From Aquabacterium sp. (lineage in GTDB: Bacteria; Pseudomonadota; Gammaproteobacteria; Burkholderiales; Burkholderiaceae_C), in NCBI GenBank assembly GCA_023150345.1, contig JAKLLB010000006.1, positions 46,464 to 110,463 of the forward strand: a DNA stretch of 64,000 nucleotides, written 5' to 3'. The notes beneath the pieces are model-generated. The model had not been told where the DNA came from. It ran no database searches and saw only the letters and a list, made by a program, of their open reading frames with translations. This document shows, piece after piece, positions 8,629-18,811 of this stretch (its first letter is position 1; each line of letters begins with the position of its first letter). The position numbers and the translations under genes are program-made.

Positions 8629-10007
8629 TCACCACGATCGTGGCCTTCTTGGTGACGTTGGGCGTGCTCATCGTCGTTCATGAATACGGGCACTACCGAG
8701 TGGCTGTCGCTTGCGGGGTAAAAGTGCTTCGCTTCTCGGTAGGGTTCGGCCGGGTGGTGTGGTCCCGTCAGCGAGGGGCGGACGGCACCGAGTTCGTTTT
8801 GTCTGCGCTTCCGCTGGGCGGCTACGTGCGCATGCTCGACGAGCGGGAAGCGCCCGTTGCACCGCACGAGCTCGAGCGCGCCTTCAATCGGCGCCCGCTG
8901 TGGCAGCGCACGGCCATCGTCGCGGCAGGTCCCCTGGCCAATCTCGCGTTGGCAGTGGTGCTCTACGCCGCTGCGCACTGGGTGGGACTGGATGAACCCA
9001 AGGCTGTTCTGGGTTCGCCGATCGCGCAGTCGCCCGCCGAGCGCGCTGGCCTGCGAGCCGGTGATTGGGTGCAGGCCTGGCAAGACACACAGGGCCAGTG
9101 GCATGACATCCGCGCCATGACCGATCTGCGCTGGCAGATCACGCAGGCGGCCATGGAGCGCCAACCCCTGGACCTCCTCGTCACCGACGCCCAAGGCCAG
9201 GGACGGCGGCAGGTCCGCCTGCCGCTGGACGAGTTGCAGAGCACGGACATCGATGCCTCGCTGATGCGGCGCGTAGGCCTTGGGGGCGCCTACAGCGAAC
9301 CGGTGCTCGGCGAAGTGAAGCCTGGCGGCCCGGCGCAACTGGCGGGACTGAAGCCCGGCGATCGAGTGCTTCGCGTCGACGGTCAGGTGGTGCCCGACGC
9401 CCAGGTGCTCCGCGAGCGCATCCGCGCGGCGGTGCGTGGAGACCAGGGGCGCACGCAGACCTGGGTCGTGCTCCGCCAGGGCCGGCAACTTGAACTCGAC
9501 GTGACCCCGCGTGTCGCGCAGGAGGGGACGGGAGATGCGGCACGATCGATTGGCCGCATCGATGCTGTGCCTGGACTTGCGCCCGCGATGGTCACGGTCA
9601 GGCTGGGCTTCGTCGACGGGCTTGCGCAGGGTGCATCGCGGACCTGGGAGATGTCGGCGTTAACCGTGCGCATGCTGGGTCGCATGCTCATCGGCGAGGC
9701 GTCGGTGCGCAACCTGAGCGGGCCGCTGACGATTGCCGACTACGCGGGCCAGTCCGTGAACCAGGGGGTGGCTTACTACCTGGGATTCCTGGCGATGGTC
9801 AGCGTCAGCCTGGGAGTGCTCAACCTGCTGCCTCTGCCGATCCTCGATGGGGGACACCTGATGTATTATCTTTTCGAGGGCCTTACCGGCCGCCCGGTGT
9901 CCGAGTTGTGGCTCGCACGCCTGCAGCGCGGCGGCATCGCAGTCCTGCTGGCGATGATGTCGGTGGCTCTCTTCAACGACGTGGCCCGCCTTCTGGGCCT
10001 GCACTGA
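8625..10007 (+). CDS. rseP: RIP metalloprotease RseP (site-2 protease)
   Basis: Inner-membrane zinc protease, 460 residues, that cleaves the anti-sigma factor RseA and remnant signal peptides within the membrane. The HExxH motif is H19-E20-Y-G-H23 in the first membrane segment. Two PDZ domains occupy roughly residues 110-290, and the third catalytic residue lies in LLPLPILDGG near residue 405. ATG 8625 overlaps the dxr stop. Position just before bamA links it to the envelope stress response, as in other proteobacteria. Confidence 0.97.
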   Translation: MITTIVAFLVTLGVLIVVHEYGHYRVAVACGVKVLRFSVGFGRVVWSRQRGADGTEFVLSALPLGGYVRMLDEREAPVAPHELERAFNRRPLWQRTAIVAAGPLANLALAVVLYAAAHWVGLDEPKAVLGSPIAQSPAERAGLRAGDWVQAWQDTQGQWHDIRAMTDLRWQITQAAMERQPLDLLVTDAQGQGRRQVRLPLDELQSTDIDASLMRRVGLGGAYSEPVLGEVKPGGPAQLAGLKPGDRVLRVDGQVVPDAQVLRERIRAAVRGDQGRTQTWVVLRQGRQLELDVTPRVAQEGTGDAARSIGRIDAVPGLAPAMVTVRLGFVDGLAQGASRTWEMSALTVRMLGRMLIGEASVRNLSGPLTIADYAGQSVNQGVAYYLGFLAMVSVSLGVLNLLPLPILDGGHLMYYLFEGLTGRPVSELWLARLQRGGIAVLLAMMSVALFNDVARLLGLH

Positions 10008-10016
10008 ACCCACCGA

Positions 10017-12323
10017 ATGCTTGCTTTTCCTTCGCCGTGCCTGTTTCGTCCCGCGGCTGTGGCCGTGGCTGTCATCGCGGCCGTCGCTGTGCCGCCGGCG
10101 CGCGCAGTCGAGCCGTTCGTGCTGACCGACATCCGGGTCGAGGGCCTTCAGCGCACCGACCCTGGAACGGTCTTCGCTGCGCTGCCGTTCCGGGTTGGGG
10201 ACACGTACACAGACGACAAGGGCGCTGCCGCCCTGCGGGCGCTGTTTGCAACGGGCCTGTTCAAGGACGTACGCATCGAGATCGACGGCAAGGTTGCGGT
10301 CGTGGTGGTCGAAGAGCGGCCGGTCATCCAGACGGTCACCTTTGTCGGGTTGCAGGAATTCGACAAGGACGTGCTGGTCAAGTCGCTCAAGGATGCGGGC
10401 ATAGGCGAGGGTTTGCCATTCGACAAGGCCCTGGTCGACCGGGCCGAACAGGAGATCAAGCGCCAGTATCTGTCGCGCAGCCTGTATGGCGCCGAGGTGG
10501 TGACCACCATCACGCCCACCGAGCGCAATCGCGTCAACGTCACGTTCACGATGACCGAGGGCGACGCAGCCCGGATCAGCGAGATTCGCATCAACGGCAG
10601 CAAGGCGTTCAGCGAGTCCACACTGACGGGACTGATGGACCTCACCGTCGGCGGTTGGCTCACGTGGTACACGAAGAACGATCGGTATTCGCGCGCCAAG
10701 CTCAATGCCGACCTGGAGACGATCCGCTCCTACTATCTGAACCGCGGCTACCTCGAGTTCGAGATCGAGTCGGCGCAGGTCACCATTTCGCCCGACAAGC
10801 AGGACATCGCGATCTCGATCACGGTGCGGGAGGGACAACCCTACACCGTCACGGCTGTTCGTTTCCAGGGTGAGTGGCTCGGCAAGGACGACGAGTTCAA
10901 GGAACTCGTCGCGATTCGCCCAGGTCAGCCCTATCGTGCATCGGCAGTGGCCGAGACGACGAAGGCGATGAGCGACCGGTTTGGCATCTACGGCTATGCC
11001 TTCGCGCGCATCGAGGCACGTCCTGAGGTCGACCGGGCAACCGGTCAGGTGGCCCTGGCCCTCGTGGCCGACCCGCAGCGTCGGGTGTACGTCCGGCGCA
11101 TCGACGTGGCGGGCAATACCCGCACCCGCGACGAAGTGGTGCGCCGGGAGTTCCGTCAGCTCGAATCCTCATGGTATGACGGCCAGCGCATCAAGTTGTC
11201 CCGCGAGAGGGTGGACCGCCTGGGCTACTTCAAGGATGTCAATATCGACACCAACGAGGTTCCCAACTCGCCCGACCAGGTGGACCTCGTCGTCAACGTG
11301 ACCGAGCGCCCCACCGGCAACCTGATGTTCGGCGTCACCTTCTCCAGCGCCGAACGCCTGGCGCTGAATGCGTCGATCCGGCAGGACAACGTGTTCGGCT
11401 CGGGCAACTACCTTGGTTTCGAAGTCAATACGAGCAAGAGCCAGCGCAGCCTCGTGTTCAGCACGGTCGACCCGTACTACACGGTCGACGGCGTCTCGCG
11501 GTCGCTCGATCTCTACTACAAGACCTCCAAGCCGTTCAACAGCCTGGGTGACCAATACCAGATCAGCAGCCCAGGCGCGGCGGTCCGGTTCGGCGTGCCG
11601 TTCAACGACTACGACACGGTCTTCTTTGGCATCGGTGCCGAGCAAACCCGGATCGGTGCCACGTCGGGGATCCCGAATTCCTACTTCGAGTACCGCTATC
11701 GCTATGGCCCCAGCAGCAGTTCTCTGCCGCTCACGGTCGGCTGGGCGCGTGACGAGCGCGACAGCGTGCTCACACCCACGGCGGGCCGCTACCAGCGCGT
11801 CAACCTTGAGTGGAGCGTGGCCGGCGACGTGCGCTATGCGCGAGCCAACCTCCAGTACCAGGAGTTCTTCCCGTTCTTCAACAACCGGTTCACGCTCGGC
11901 GTGAATGCCGAGCTCGGATGGGGCAAGGGTCTCGGCGGGCGTCCATACCCGGTGTTCAAGAACTTCTACGGTGGCGGTTTGGGGTCGGTGCGGGTCTTCG
12001 AGCAAAGCTCGCTCGGCGTCATCGACCCCACAGGCGCGTACATCGGTGGCGCACGCAAGCTCAACCTGAATGCCGAACTCTACTTCCCGGTTCCAGGCAC
12101 AGGCAACGACAAGAGCCTTCGCATCTTCGCGTTTGCCGACACCGGCAATGTCTGGCGCGAGGGCGAGCGCATGGACGCCTCGACCCTGCGTGCCTCCGCC
12201 GGACTGGGCCTGTCCTGGATCTCACCGGTGGGTCCGCTCAAGCTGAGCTACGGCACGCCGTTGCGCAGCAAGCCCACGGATAGAATCCAACGTTTCCAAT
12301 TCCAGATCGGGACCTCGTTCTGA
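10017..12323 (+). CDS. bamA: Outer membrane protein assembly factor BamA
   Basis: Central component of the BAM complex, 768 residues, which folds beta-barrel proteins into the outer membrane. A signal peptide of about 30 residues ends near PARAVEP. Five POTRA repeats follow (to about residue 425), then a 16-strand barrel with the Omp85 motif near VRVFEQSSLG and a terminal aromatic residue (QIGTSF). It lies nine bases after rseP and overlaps the start of skp by one base (TGATG). Confidence 0.98.
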   Translation: MLAFPSPCLFRPAAVAVAVIAAVAVPPARAVEPFVLTDIRVEGLQRTDPGTVFAALPFRVGDTYTDDKGAAALRALFATGLFKDVRIEIDGKVAVVVVEERPVIQTVTFVGLQEFDKDVLVKSLKDAGIGEGLPFDKALVDRAEQEIKRQYLSRSLYGAEVVTTITPTERNRVNVTFTMTEGDAARISEIRINGSKAFSESTLTGLMDLTVGGWLTWYTKNDRYSRAKLNADLETIRSYYLNRGYLEFEIESAQVTISPDKQDIAISITVREGQPYTVTAVRFQGEWLGKDDEFKELVAIRPGQPYRASAVAETTKAMSDRFGIYGYAFARIEARPEVDRATGQVALALVADPQRRVYVRRIDVAGNTRTRDEVVRREFRQLESSWYDGQRIKLSRERVDRLGYFKDVNIDTNEVPNSPDQVDLVVNVTERPTGNLMFGVTFSSAERLALNASIRQDNVFGSGNYLGFEVNTSKSQRSLVFSTVDPYYTVDGVSRSLDLYYKTSKPFNSLGDQYQISSPGAAVRFGVPFNDYDTVFFGIGAEQTRIGATSGIPNSYFEYRYRYGPSSSSLPLTVGWARDERDSVLTPTAGRYQRVNLEWSVAGDVRYARANLQYQEFFPFFNNRFTLGVNAELGWGKGLGGRPYPVFKNFYGGGLGSVRVFEQSSLGVIDPTGAYIGGARKLNLNAELYFPVPGTGNDKSLRIFAFADTGNVWREGERMDASTLRASAGLGLSWISPVGPLKLSYGTPLRSKPTDRIQRFQFQIGTSF

Positions 12324-12841
12324 TGATCACCAAGCTAATCAAGTCCGTCGCCATGGCGGCCTTTGCGGCCGCGGCGCTGGCCTCGGCACAGGCGCAAGAG
12401 CTGAAGATCGGCTACGTGAACAGCGAGCGGGTGTTGCGGGAGGCAGCGCCTGCCAAGGCTGCGCTGGCTCGGATGGAGTCTGACTTCGGCAAGCGCGACA
12501 AGGACCTGAACGAGCAGGCCGCACGATTCAAGTCCGCCGCCGAGAAGCTGGAAAAGGACGCGCCGACACTGTCCGAGGCGGAGCGCAACCGGCGGCAGCG
12601 CGAGTTGGTCGAACAGGAGCGCGACATCCAGCGCAAGCGCCGCGAATTCCAGGAAGACCTGAACCAGCGGCGCAATGAGGAGACGGCCGCGCTGGTCGAG
12701 CGTGCCAACAAGGTCATCAAGCAAATCTTCGACTCCGAGAAGTACGACCTCATCGTGCAGGACGCGGTGTTCTCCAGCCCGCGCGTGGACATCACCGACA
12801 AGGTGATCAAGGCGCTCAACGGCGCACCGGCAGGTCGCTGA
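12323..12841 (+). CDS. skp: Periplasmic chaperone Skp/OmpH
   Basis: OmpH-family chaperone, 172 residues, that holds unfolded outer-membrane proteins in the periplasm. A signal peptide ends near residues 24-25 (ALASAQAQE). The mature part starts [12 protein letters not shown], as in the family, and is dominated by charged coiled-coil helices (residues about 50-130). ATG 12323 overlaps the bamA stop by one base. The client pathway matches the BamA neighbour. Confidence 0.95.
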   Translation: MITKLIKSVAMAAFAAAALASAQAQELKIGYVNSERVLREAAPAKAALARMESDFGKRDKDLNEQAARFKSAAEKLEKDAPTLSEAERNRRQRELVEQERDIQRKRREFQEDLNQRRNEETAALVERANKVIKQIFDSEKYDLIVQDAVFSSPRVDITDKVIKALNGAPAGR

Positions 12842-12869
12842 GGCGGCTCTGCACGGCAGGGGCGGCGCG

Positions 12870-13895
12870 GTGTCGGGTGTCCGGCTTGCCGAGGTCGTCG
12901 CAGCGCTGGGGGGGGAGCTGCTGGGCGAACCCGGGTTGGTGATCCGGCGACTGGCACCGCTCGATACGGCTGGCGCAGATGCGCTTGCGTTCCTCGCCCA
13001 CCCCCGTTACCTGTCGCAGTTGGCCACTTCCGGGGCGGCCTGCGTCGTTGTCGGGCACGCCCAACGAGAGGCCGCTACGCTGCGCGGCGCGGCCATCGTT
13101 GCCGACGACCCCTACCTCTACTTCGCACGGCTCACGCAGTGGTGGGCCCGCATGCATCGGCGCGAACCGCCGGTCGGCGTCCATCCCACAGCCGTGGTCG
13201 AGCCTGGCGCGTTGATCCACCCCACCGCATGTGTCGGCCCTTTGGCTGTGATCGGTGCGCGCGCGCACGTCGCAGCGGGTGCCGCGATCGGCGCCCATTG
13301 CACGGTGCTGGCCGATGCCCGCGTCGGCGAAAGCACGCGACTGCATCCGCGCGTGCATGTGGGCGAAGGCTGCCTGATCGGTGCGCGCGGCATCGTCCAT
13401 CCGGGGGTCGTGATCGGAGCAGATGGCTTCGGTTTTGCTCCGCACGAAGGCGAGTGGGTCAAGATCGAGCAGCTGGGCGCAGTTCGCATCGGCGACGACG
13501 TCGAGATCGGCGCCAACACCTGCATCGACCGTGGCGCGCTCGAGGATACCGTGATCGAAGACGGTGTCAAGCTCGACAACCTGATCCAGGTGGGCCACAA
13601 CGTGCGCATCGGCGCCCACAGCGCCATGGCCGGCTGCGTTGGCATCGCGGGCAGCGCACGCATCGGGCGCCACTGCACAGCAGGCGGCGGCGCCATCATT
13701 CTGGGACATCTGGAGTTGGTCGATCATGTGCACATCACGGCAGCGACTGTGGTCACCCGGTCGATCTTGAAGCCGGGGCAATACAGTGGCCTGTTTCCCT
13801 TCGATGACAATGCGTCCTGGGAAAAGAACGCGGCCACGCTGCGCCAGTTGCACAGCCTGCGCGAGCGCCTCAGAGCGCTGGAGAAGAAATCATGA
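12870..13895 (+). CDS. lpxD: UDP-3-O-(3-hydroxyacyl)glucosamine N-acyltransferase
   Basis: Third lipid A enzyme, 341 residues, adding the N-linked hydroxyacyl chain to UDP-3-O-acylglucosamine. An N-terminal uridine-binding domain (about 1-95) is followed by many hexapeptide repeats of a left-handed beta-helix (about 100-300), including [18 protein letters not shown] with the expected catalytic histidine region. The start is GTG 12870, giving [15 protein letters not shown]. The stop overlaps fabZ by four bases. Confidence 0.96.
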   Translation: MSGVRLAEVVAALGGELLGEPGLVIRRLAPLDTAGADALAFLAHPRYLSQLATSGAACVVVGHAQREAATLRGAAIVADDPYLYFARLTQWWARMHRREPPVGVHPTAVVEPGALIHPTACVGPLAVIGARAHVAAGAAIGAHCTVLADARVGESTRLHPRVHVGEGCLIGARGIVHPGVVIGADGFGFAPHEGEWVKIEQLGAVRIGDDVEIGANTCIDRGALEDTVIEDGVKLDNLIQVGHNVRIGAHSAMAGCVGIAGSARIGRHCTAGGGAIILGHLELVDHVHITAATVVTRSILKPGQYSGLFPFDDNASWEKNAATLRQLHSLRERLRALEKKS

Positions 13896-14344
13896 CTGCC
13901 CCCGTGCTCGACATCCATCAGATCCTGCGCAAGCTGCCGCACCGGTACCCCATCCTGCTGGTCGACCGCGTGCTCGAGATCGAGCCCAACGTGCGGATCA
14001 AGGCGCTGAAGAACGTCACCATCAACGAGCCGTTCTTCACGGGCCACTTCCCTCAGCGCCCGGTGATGCCGGGTGTGCTCATGCTCGAGGCGCTGGCGCA
14101 AGCGGCCGCGTTGCTGTCCTTCCAGTCGAACGGCCAGACGCTCGATGACGACACCGTGGTGTATTTCGTGGGTATCGACGCAGCGCGTTTCAAGCGTGTG
14201 GTCGAACCGGGTGATCAGTTGGTGCTCGAGGCCACCATCGAGCGTGCCAAGTCCGGAATCTTCAAGTACAAGGCCCGTGCCAGCGTCGACGGTGAAACCG
14301 CCGTCGAGGCCGAACTGATGTGCACCATGCGCAAGGTCGCGTGA
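13892..14344 (+). CDS. fabZ: 3-hydroxyacyl-[acyl-carrier-protein] dehydratase
   Basis: Hot-dog-fold dehydratase of fatty acid synthesis, 150 residues. The motifs are [13 protein letters not shown] near residue 15, the catalytic His in [15 protein letters not shown] and the catalytic Glu in MLEALAQAA. It competes with the Lpx enzymes for hydroxyacyl-ACP, and its position between lpxD and lpxA is conserved. It overlaps lpxD by four bases (ATGA). Confidence 0.98.
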   Translation: MTAPVLDIHQILRKLPHRYPILLVDRVLEIEPNVRIKALKNVTINEPFFTGHFPQRPVMPGVLMLEALAQAAALLSFQSNGQTLDDDTVVYFVGIDAARFKRVVEPGDQLVLEATIERAKSGIFKYKARASVDGETAVEAELMCTMRKVA

Positions 14345-14360
14345 TCGGCGCCGCCCGCCC

Positions 14361-15149
14361 ATGACCCGCATCCACGCCACTGCCATCGTCGACCCTGAAG
14401 CCGAACTGGCCGACGATGTCGAGGTGGCGGCCTACGCGGTAATCGGTGCCCACGTGCGGGTGGGCGCAGGCACGCGCATCGGGGCCCATTGCGTGATCGA
14501 GGGCCACACCACCATTGGCCGCGAGAACCGCATCTTTCAGTTCGCATCCATCGGTGCGGCTCCCCAGGACAAGAAGTACGCCGGTGAGCCAACCCGGCTG
14601 GAGATTGGGCACGGCAACACGATCCGCGAGTTCTGCACCATCAACACGGGAACTGCCCAGGACGAGGGGGTCACCCGCCTGGGTGATGACAACTGGATCA
14701 TGGCTTACGTGCACATCGCGCACGACTGCCGCATTGGTAGCCACACGATCATCGCCAACGCGACGCAGCTCGGGGGTCACGTGCACCTCGGTGACTGGGC
14801 GTTTCTGGGCGGATTGTCCGGGGTTCACCAGTTTGTGCGGGTAGGCGCTCATGCGATGACCGGCTTTCAAACCCGGCTGGCGCAGGACCTGCCGCCCTTT
14901 GTTACTGCTGCCGGCAATCCGGCGCAGGCCACCGGCATCAACGCCGAGGGCTTGCGTCGGCGTGGCTACTCGCCCGAACGTATCGCCCGGGTCAAACAGA
15001 TGCATCGCATCCTTTACAGGCAGGGCCTGACCTTGGCCGCCGCCACGGAAGCATTGCGAGCGCTGGTCGACGACGTGCCGGAGGCGGCAGTCGACGTGTC
15101 GTTGATGTTGTCGTTCCTCGCCGAGGCTGAGCGCGGCATCGTGCGTTGA
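14361..15149 (+). CDS. lpxA: UDP-N-acetylglucosamine acyltransferase
   Basis: First lipid A enzyme, 262 residues, transferring a 3-hydroxyacyl chain to UDP-GlcNAc. Hexapeptide repeats of a left-handed helix fill the first 190 residues. [17 protein letters not shown] contains the conserved histidine region, and a helical C-terminal part follows. Length equals the E. coli enzyme (262). It starts 16 bases after fabZ and ends two bases before lpxB. Confidence 0.98.
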   Translation: MTRIHATAIVDPEAELADDVEVAAYAVIGAHVRVGAGTRIGAHCVIEGHTTIGRENRIFQFASIGAAPQDKKYAGEPTRLEIGHGNTIREFCTINTGTAQDEGVTRLGDDNWIMAYVHIAHDCRIGSHTIIANATQLGGHVHLGDWAFLGGLSGVHQFVRVGAHAMTGFQTRLAQDLPPFVTAAGNPAQATGINAEGLRRRGYSPERIARVKQMHRILYRQGLTLAAATEALRALVDDVPEAAVDVSLMLSFLAEAERGIVR

Positions 15150-15151
15150 CC

Positions 15152-16300
15152 ATGGGCGAGGGCGCCGCCATCTCTGTGGCGATGGTGGCCGGTGAGGCCT
15201 CGGGCGATCTGTTGGCTGGCTTGCTGCTGGCCGGGTTGCGTTCGCGATGGCCGGGGCTGCGTGCTGCTGGGATCGGCGGTCCGCGCATGGTGGCTCAGGG
15301 CTTCGAGTCGTGGTGGCCGCACGAGCGCCTGGCGGTCTTCGGATATGTGGATGCGCTGCGTCGCCTGCCCGAACTCTTGAAGATTCGGCGCCAGCTGGCC
15401 GGGCGCCTGCTGTCCGATCGACCGCAGGTCTTCGTCGGCGTGGACGCACCGGACTTCAACTTCGGGCTCGAAGCTCGGCTGCGCTCGGCCGGGGTCCCGA
15501 CCGTGCACTTCGTCTGCCCCTCGATCTGGGCCTGGCGCGGCGAGCGCGTGCATCGTCTGGCCCGCGCCGCCGACCATGTGCTGTGCTTGTTCCCGTTCGA
15601 GCCGCCGCTGTTGCACCGCCACGGCGTCGCGGCGACGTTCGTGGGGCACCCGTTGGCCGATGCCATTGCGCTGACCCCGCCTCGCAGTCAGGCGCGGGCG
15701 TCTCTGGGCCTGACCGAGGATGCCACAGTGGTGGCGCTGCTGCCCGGCAGCCGCCGCAGCGAAGTCGACTTGATCGCGCCGCTCTTGGCGGCAGCGGCTG
15801 CGCGCCTGGCGCGCTCCCGGCCGGCGTGCCAGTTCGTCCTTCCGGTAGCGCCCGGAATGAAGGAGCTGGTCGAGTCTATCCTTCGGCGCGAGGCGCCCGC
15901 TCTGGGAGTGCTGTGCCTGGACGGCCGCTCGCATGATGCGCTGGCGGCATGTGACCTCGCACTGGTGGCCAGCGGTACGGCCACGCTCGAGGCCGCGCTG
16001 TTCAAGCGGCCCATGGTGATCACCTACCGGCTGTCCTGGTTGAACTGGCAACGCATGAAGCGCATGCGCTACCAGCCCTGGGTCGGACTGCCCAACGTCC
16101 TGTGCAACGAGTTCGTCGTTCCCGAGCGGATACAGGATGAAGCCACGCCGGAGAATCTGGCGAGTGACGCGCTTGCGTGGCTGGACGACCCGCAGCGTGT
16201 GCGCTCAGTTCAGGCCAGATTCGATGAGCTGCACCGGATGTTGCGTCAGGACACCGCTCGAAAGGCCAGCGATGCCATCGCGGCGATCATCCAAGGCTGA
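15152..16300 (+). CDS. lpxB: Lipid-A-disaccharide synthase
   Basis: GT19 glycosyltransferase, 382 residues, that joins UDP-diacylglucosamine and lipid X. Family motifs seen are AGEASGD at the N-terminus, [27 protein letters not shown] and [14 protein letters not shown] 15152 is preferred over an in-frame TTG six bases upstream. The 3' end overlaps the rnhB start by 29 bases. Confidence 0.97.
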   Translation: MGEGAAISVAMVAGEASGDLLAGLLLAGLRSRWPGLRAAGIGGPRMVAQGFESWWPHERLAVFGYVDALRRLPELLKIRRQLAGRLLSDRPQVFVGVDAPDFNFGLEARLRSAGVPTVHFVCPSIWAWRGERVHRLARAADHVLCLFPFEPPLLHRHGVAATFVGHPLADAIALTPPRSQARASLGLTEDATVVALLPGSRRSEVDLIAPLLAAAAARLARSRPACQFVLPVAPGMKELVESILRREAPALGVLCLDGRSHDALAACDLALVASGTATLEAALFKRPMVITYRLSWLNWQRMKRMRYQPWVGLPNVLCNEFVVPERIQDEATPENLASDALAWLDDPQRVRSVQARFDELHRMLRQDTARKASDAIAAIIQG

Positions 16301-16952
16301 GCCCGCGCAGCTGGGGCTGGCCTGGGACCGACCCGGGCTGGTTGCGGGAGTCGACGAGGCGGGTCGCGGACCCTTGGCGGGCCCGGTCGTGGCTGCGGCT
16401 GTGATCCTCGACGACCTGCACCCGATCAGTGGCCTGGCCGACTCGAAGGTGCTGACACCGAAGCGACGGGAGCGCCTGCACGATGAGATTCGCGCCAAGG
16501 CACTGGCCTGCTGTATCGCCCAAGCCAGCGCCGAGGAAATCGACCGTCTGAACATCCTGCAGGCCAGCCTGCTGGCGATGCGCCGGGCGGTCGAGGGCCT
16601 GCGCTTGACGCCCCATCGCGTACTCGTCGACGGCAATCGCCTGCCGGTGCTCCGCGTGCCTGCCGAGGCCCTGATTGGTGGCGACGCGAAGGTGCCGGCG
16701 ATCTCGGCCGCGTCCATCCTGGCCAAGGTGTATCGCGATCGGTTGTGCCACCACATGCACGAGCAGCATCCTGGGTATGGGTTCGATGTTCACAAGGGCT
16801 ACCCCACCCCTTCCCATCTGGCGGCACTTCGGGCGCTGGGGCCCTGCGAGTTGCACCGGCGCAGCTTCGCTCCCGTGCGCGACGCGATGGCTGCCGTTGC
16901 AAGCGGCGGCGCCCAGGCGAGCGCTGATGCGAGCCGCAGGCCCGACACATGA
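16272..16952 (+). CDS. rnhB: Ribonuclease HII
   Basis: RNase HII, 226 residues, removes ribonucleotides from DNA-RNA hybrids. The metal-binding motif [14 protein letters not shown] appears near residue 30, followed by [13 protein letters not shown] and the distal Asp region in [15 protein letters not shown] 16272 lies inside the end of lpxB and gives an N-terminus of normal length; the frame is open further upstream but without family resemblance. It overlaps the following methyltransferase by four bases. Confidence 0.96.
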   Translation: MPSRRSSKAEPAQLGLAWDRPGLVAGVDEAGRGPLAGPVVAAAVILDDLHPISGLADSKVLTPKRRERLHDEIRAKALACCIAQASAEEIDRLNILQASLLAMRRAVEGLRLTPHRVLVDGNRLPVLRVPAEALIGGDAKVPAISAASILAKVYRDRLCHHMHEQHPGYGFDVHKGYPTPSHLAALRALGPCELHRRSFAPVRDAMAAVASGGAQASADASRRPDT

Positions 16953-17740
16953 ATTCACCCCTGCGGATCACATCGCGTGATAACCCACTTTTGGTGCGGG
17001 TACGCAAGCTGGCCCGCGGTGCTTCGGTGCGCCGTCTGGGCGCTGCGGAATCGGAAATGTGGCTGGAGGGCGAACACCTGTGCGCGGCGCTGAAGCTGCG
17101 GGGGTGGCAGGCCACCCAGGCCCTGGTGTCTGAATCCGCCTGGCTGCAGCCGCGCGTGCGCGAGGTGGTCGAGGGCGTGCTGCGCGTGGCCGTGATCCCC
17201 GATGCACTGTTCGCCGGCCTCAGCGCGCTGGAGTCGCCTGCCGGGATCGGGTTTCTGTGTCCTGTTCCGAGCCCACTGGCGATGCGACCCGAAGCGAGCA
17301 GCGTCGTGCTCGATCGGTTGCAGGATCCAGGCAATGTCGGCAGCATCTTGCGTACGGCCGCGGCGATGGGGTTCACTCAGGTGCTGGCCATGCGCGGAAC
17401 GGTCGCGCTGTGGTCGCCGAAGGTGTTGCGCGCGGGGATGGGAGCGCACTTCGGCTTGATGCTGTATGAGGGTCTGCAGCCCGCAGACCTCGACGTGCTG
17501 AAGGTGCCGATGCTGGGCACCAGCCTCCAGGCTCAGGCCATGCTGCACAACAGTGCGTTGCCGAGTCCCTGCGCGTGGGTGTTCGGTCACGAGGGGCGGG
17601 GCGTCGACCCAGGGATGCTGGCGCGCTGCGCGCTGCAGGTGCGCATCGCCCAGCCCGGGGGCGAGGAGTCGTTGAATGTGGCGGCTGCGGCGGCCGTGTG
17701 CCTGTACGAGTCGTGCCGCCAGGCATTGGCCGGCCGGTGA
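16949..17740 (+). CDS. TrmH/SpoU-family RNA 2'-O-methyltransferase
   Basis: SPOUT-class methyltransferase, 263 residues, predicted to methylate a ribose in rRNA or tRNA using S-adenosylmethionine. An N-terminal substrate-binding part (about 1-95) precedes the knot domain with [27 protein letters not shown] and a [14 protein letters not shown]-type motif. The first resembles the RlmB/TsnR group, but the exact target base cannot be assigned. It overlaps rnhB by four bases (ATGA) and is the last gene of the rightward block. A GC-rich hairpin (17742-17758) follows but lacks a good T-run. Confidence 0.9.
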   Translation: MNSPLRITSRDNPLLVRVRKLARGASVRRLGAAESEMWLEGEHLCAALKLRGWQATQALVSESAWLQPRVREVVEGVLRVAVIPDALFAGLSALESPAGIGFLCPVPSPLAMRPEASSVVLDRLQDPGNVGSILRTAAAMGFTQVLAMRGTVALWSPKVLRAGMGAHFGLMLYEGLQPADLDVLKVPMLGTSLQAQAMLHNSALPSPCAWVFGHEGRGVDPGMLARCALQVRIAQPGGEESLNVAAAAAVCLYESCRQALAGR

Positions 17741-17780
17741 TGCCCCGGGGCGCGGGGCCGTGTTTCTCGCCACTCGCAAT

Positions 17781-18605
17781 TCAGTAGATCAGTCGATCAG
17801 GTCGTATGTCGCGCAAGATGGTGGTGGCGATTTCCTCGATCGACTTGTGCGTGGAGCTCAGCCACCCAATGCCATGTCGTCGCATCAGCGACTCGGCGTC
17901 GCGCACCTCCTGGCGGCAGTTTTCGAGCGCCGCGTAGCGGCTGTCGGGCCGCCGCTCGTGGCGGATCTGCGCCAGTCGCTCGGGATCGATGGTCAGGCCG
18001 AAACACTTGGCCAGATGGGGATTCAGGGCAGAGGGCAGGCGGCCGCGTTCGAAGTCTTCGGGGATCAGGGGGTAGTTGGCCGCCTTGATGCCGTGCTGCA
18101 TGGCGAGGTACAGCGACGTGGGCGTCTTGCCGCAGCGACTGACGCCGACCAGGATCACGTCAGCCTGGGCCAGGTTGCGCGCGGACTGGCCGTCATCGTG
18201 TACCAGTGAGAAATTGATGGCTTCGATGCGGTCGTGGTATTCGCGGCTCTTTGCGGCATCGGAAAAGCGGCCAACGCGGTGGTTGGACTTGATGCCGAAC
18301 TCGACCTCAAGCGGCTCGACGAAGGCCTTGAACATGTCGAGCACCAGGCCGCGGCAGCCGGCGTCGGTGACGATGTCGCGGATTTCATCGTTGACCAGCG
18401 TGATGAACACGATGGGGCGGTGACCCTCGCTGTCGGCCACGCGATTGATCTCGTCCACGACCGAGTGGGCCTTTTCCACTGAGTCGATGAACGGCCGGCG
18501 GACATGGCGCGGACGGGCCGAGAACTGCGCCAGGATCGAGTTTCCGAAGGTCTCCGCGGTGATACCGGTGCCGTCCGAGACAAAGAACACGCTTCGATGA
18601 GGCAT
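17781..18605 (-). CDS. ppsR: PEP synthetase regulatory protein (bifunctional kinase/pyrophosphorylase, PSRP)
   Basis: DUF299-family regulator, 274 residues, that inactivates PEP synthase by ADP-dependent phosphorylation of a threonine and reactivates it by phosphorolysis. Motifs are the N-terminal [18 protein letters not shown] and the P-loop-like [15 protein letters not shown]. It is divergently placed from ppsA, its expected target, over a 206-base shared region, which supports the assignment. Confidence 0.96.
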   Translation of the reverse strand: MPHRSVFFVSDGTGITAETFGNSILAQFSARPRHVRRPFIDSVEKAHSVVDEINRVADSEGHRPIVFITLVNDEIRDIVTDAGCRGLVLDMFKAFVEPLEVEFGIKSNHRVGRFSDAAKSREYHDRIEAINFSLVHDDGQSARNLAQADVILVGVSRCGKTPTSLYLAMQHGIKAANYPLIPEDFERGRLPSALNPHLAKCFGLTIDPERLAQIRHERRPDSRYAALENCRQEVRDAESLMRRHGIGWLSSTHKSIEEIATTILRDIRPDRLIY

Positions 18606-18811
18606 GGAGGTGGCGCCGCGAGGGCGCTTTCAGCCGGAGTTCAGGGATCATAGAGGCTTCGTCCGTAGAATCACCGCCCAAGCGCGACCCCAGATGCTGC
18701 GACCTTTGCGATGAGCCCCGCCTGCCCACAACTCGAATCGACACACGCAGGCGCGCGTGCCCGCCACGCAGCCGGGACGGCACCGGTTTCTCACCATCAC
18801 GGAGCTTCCCC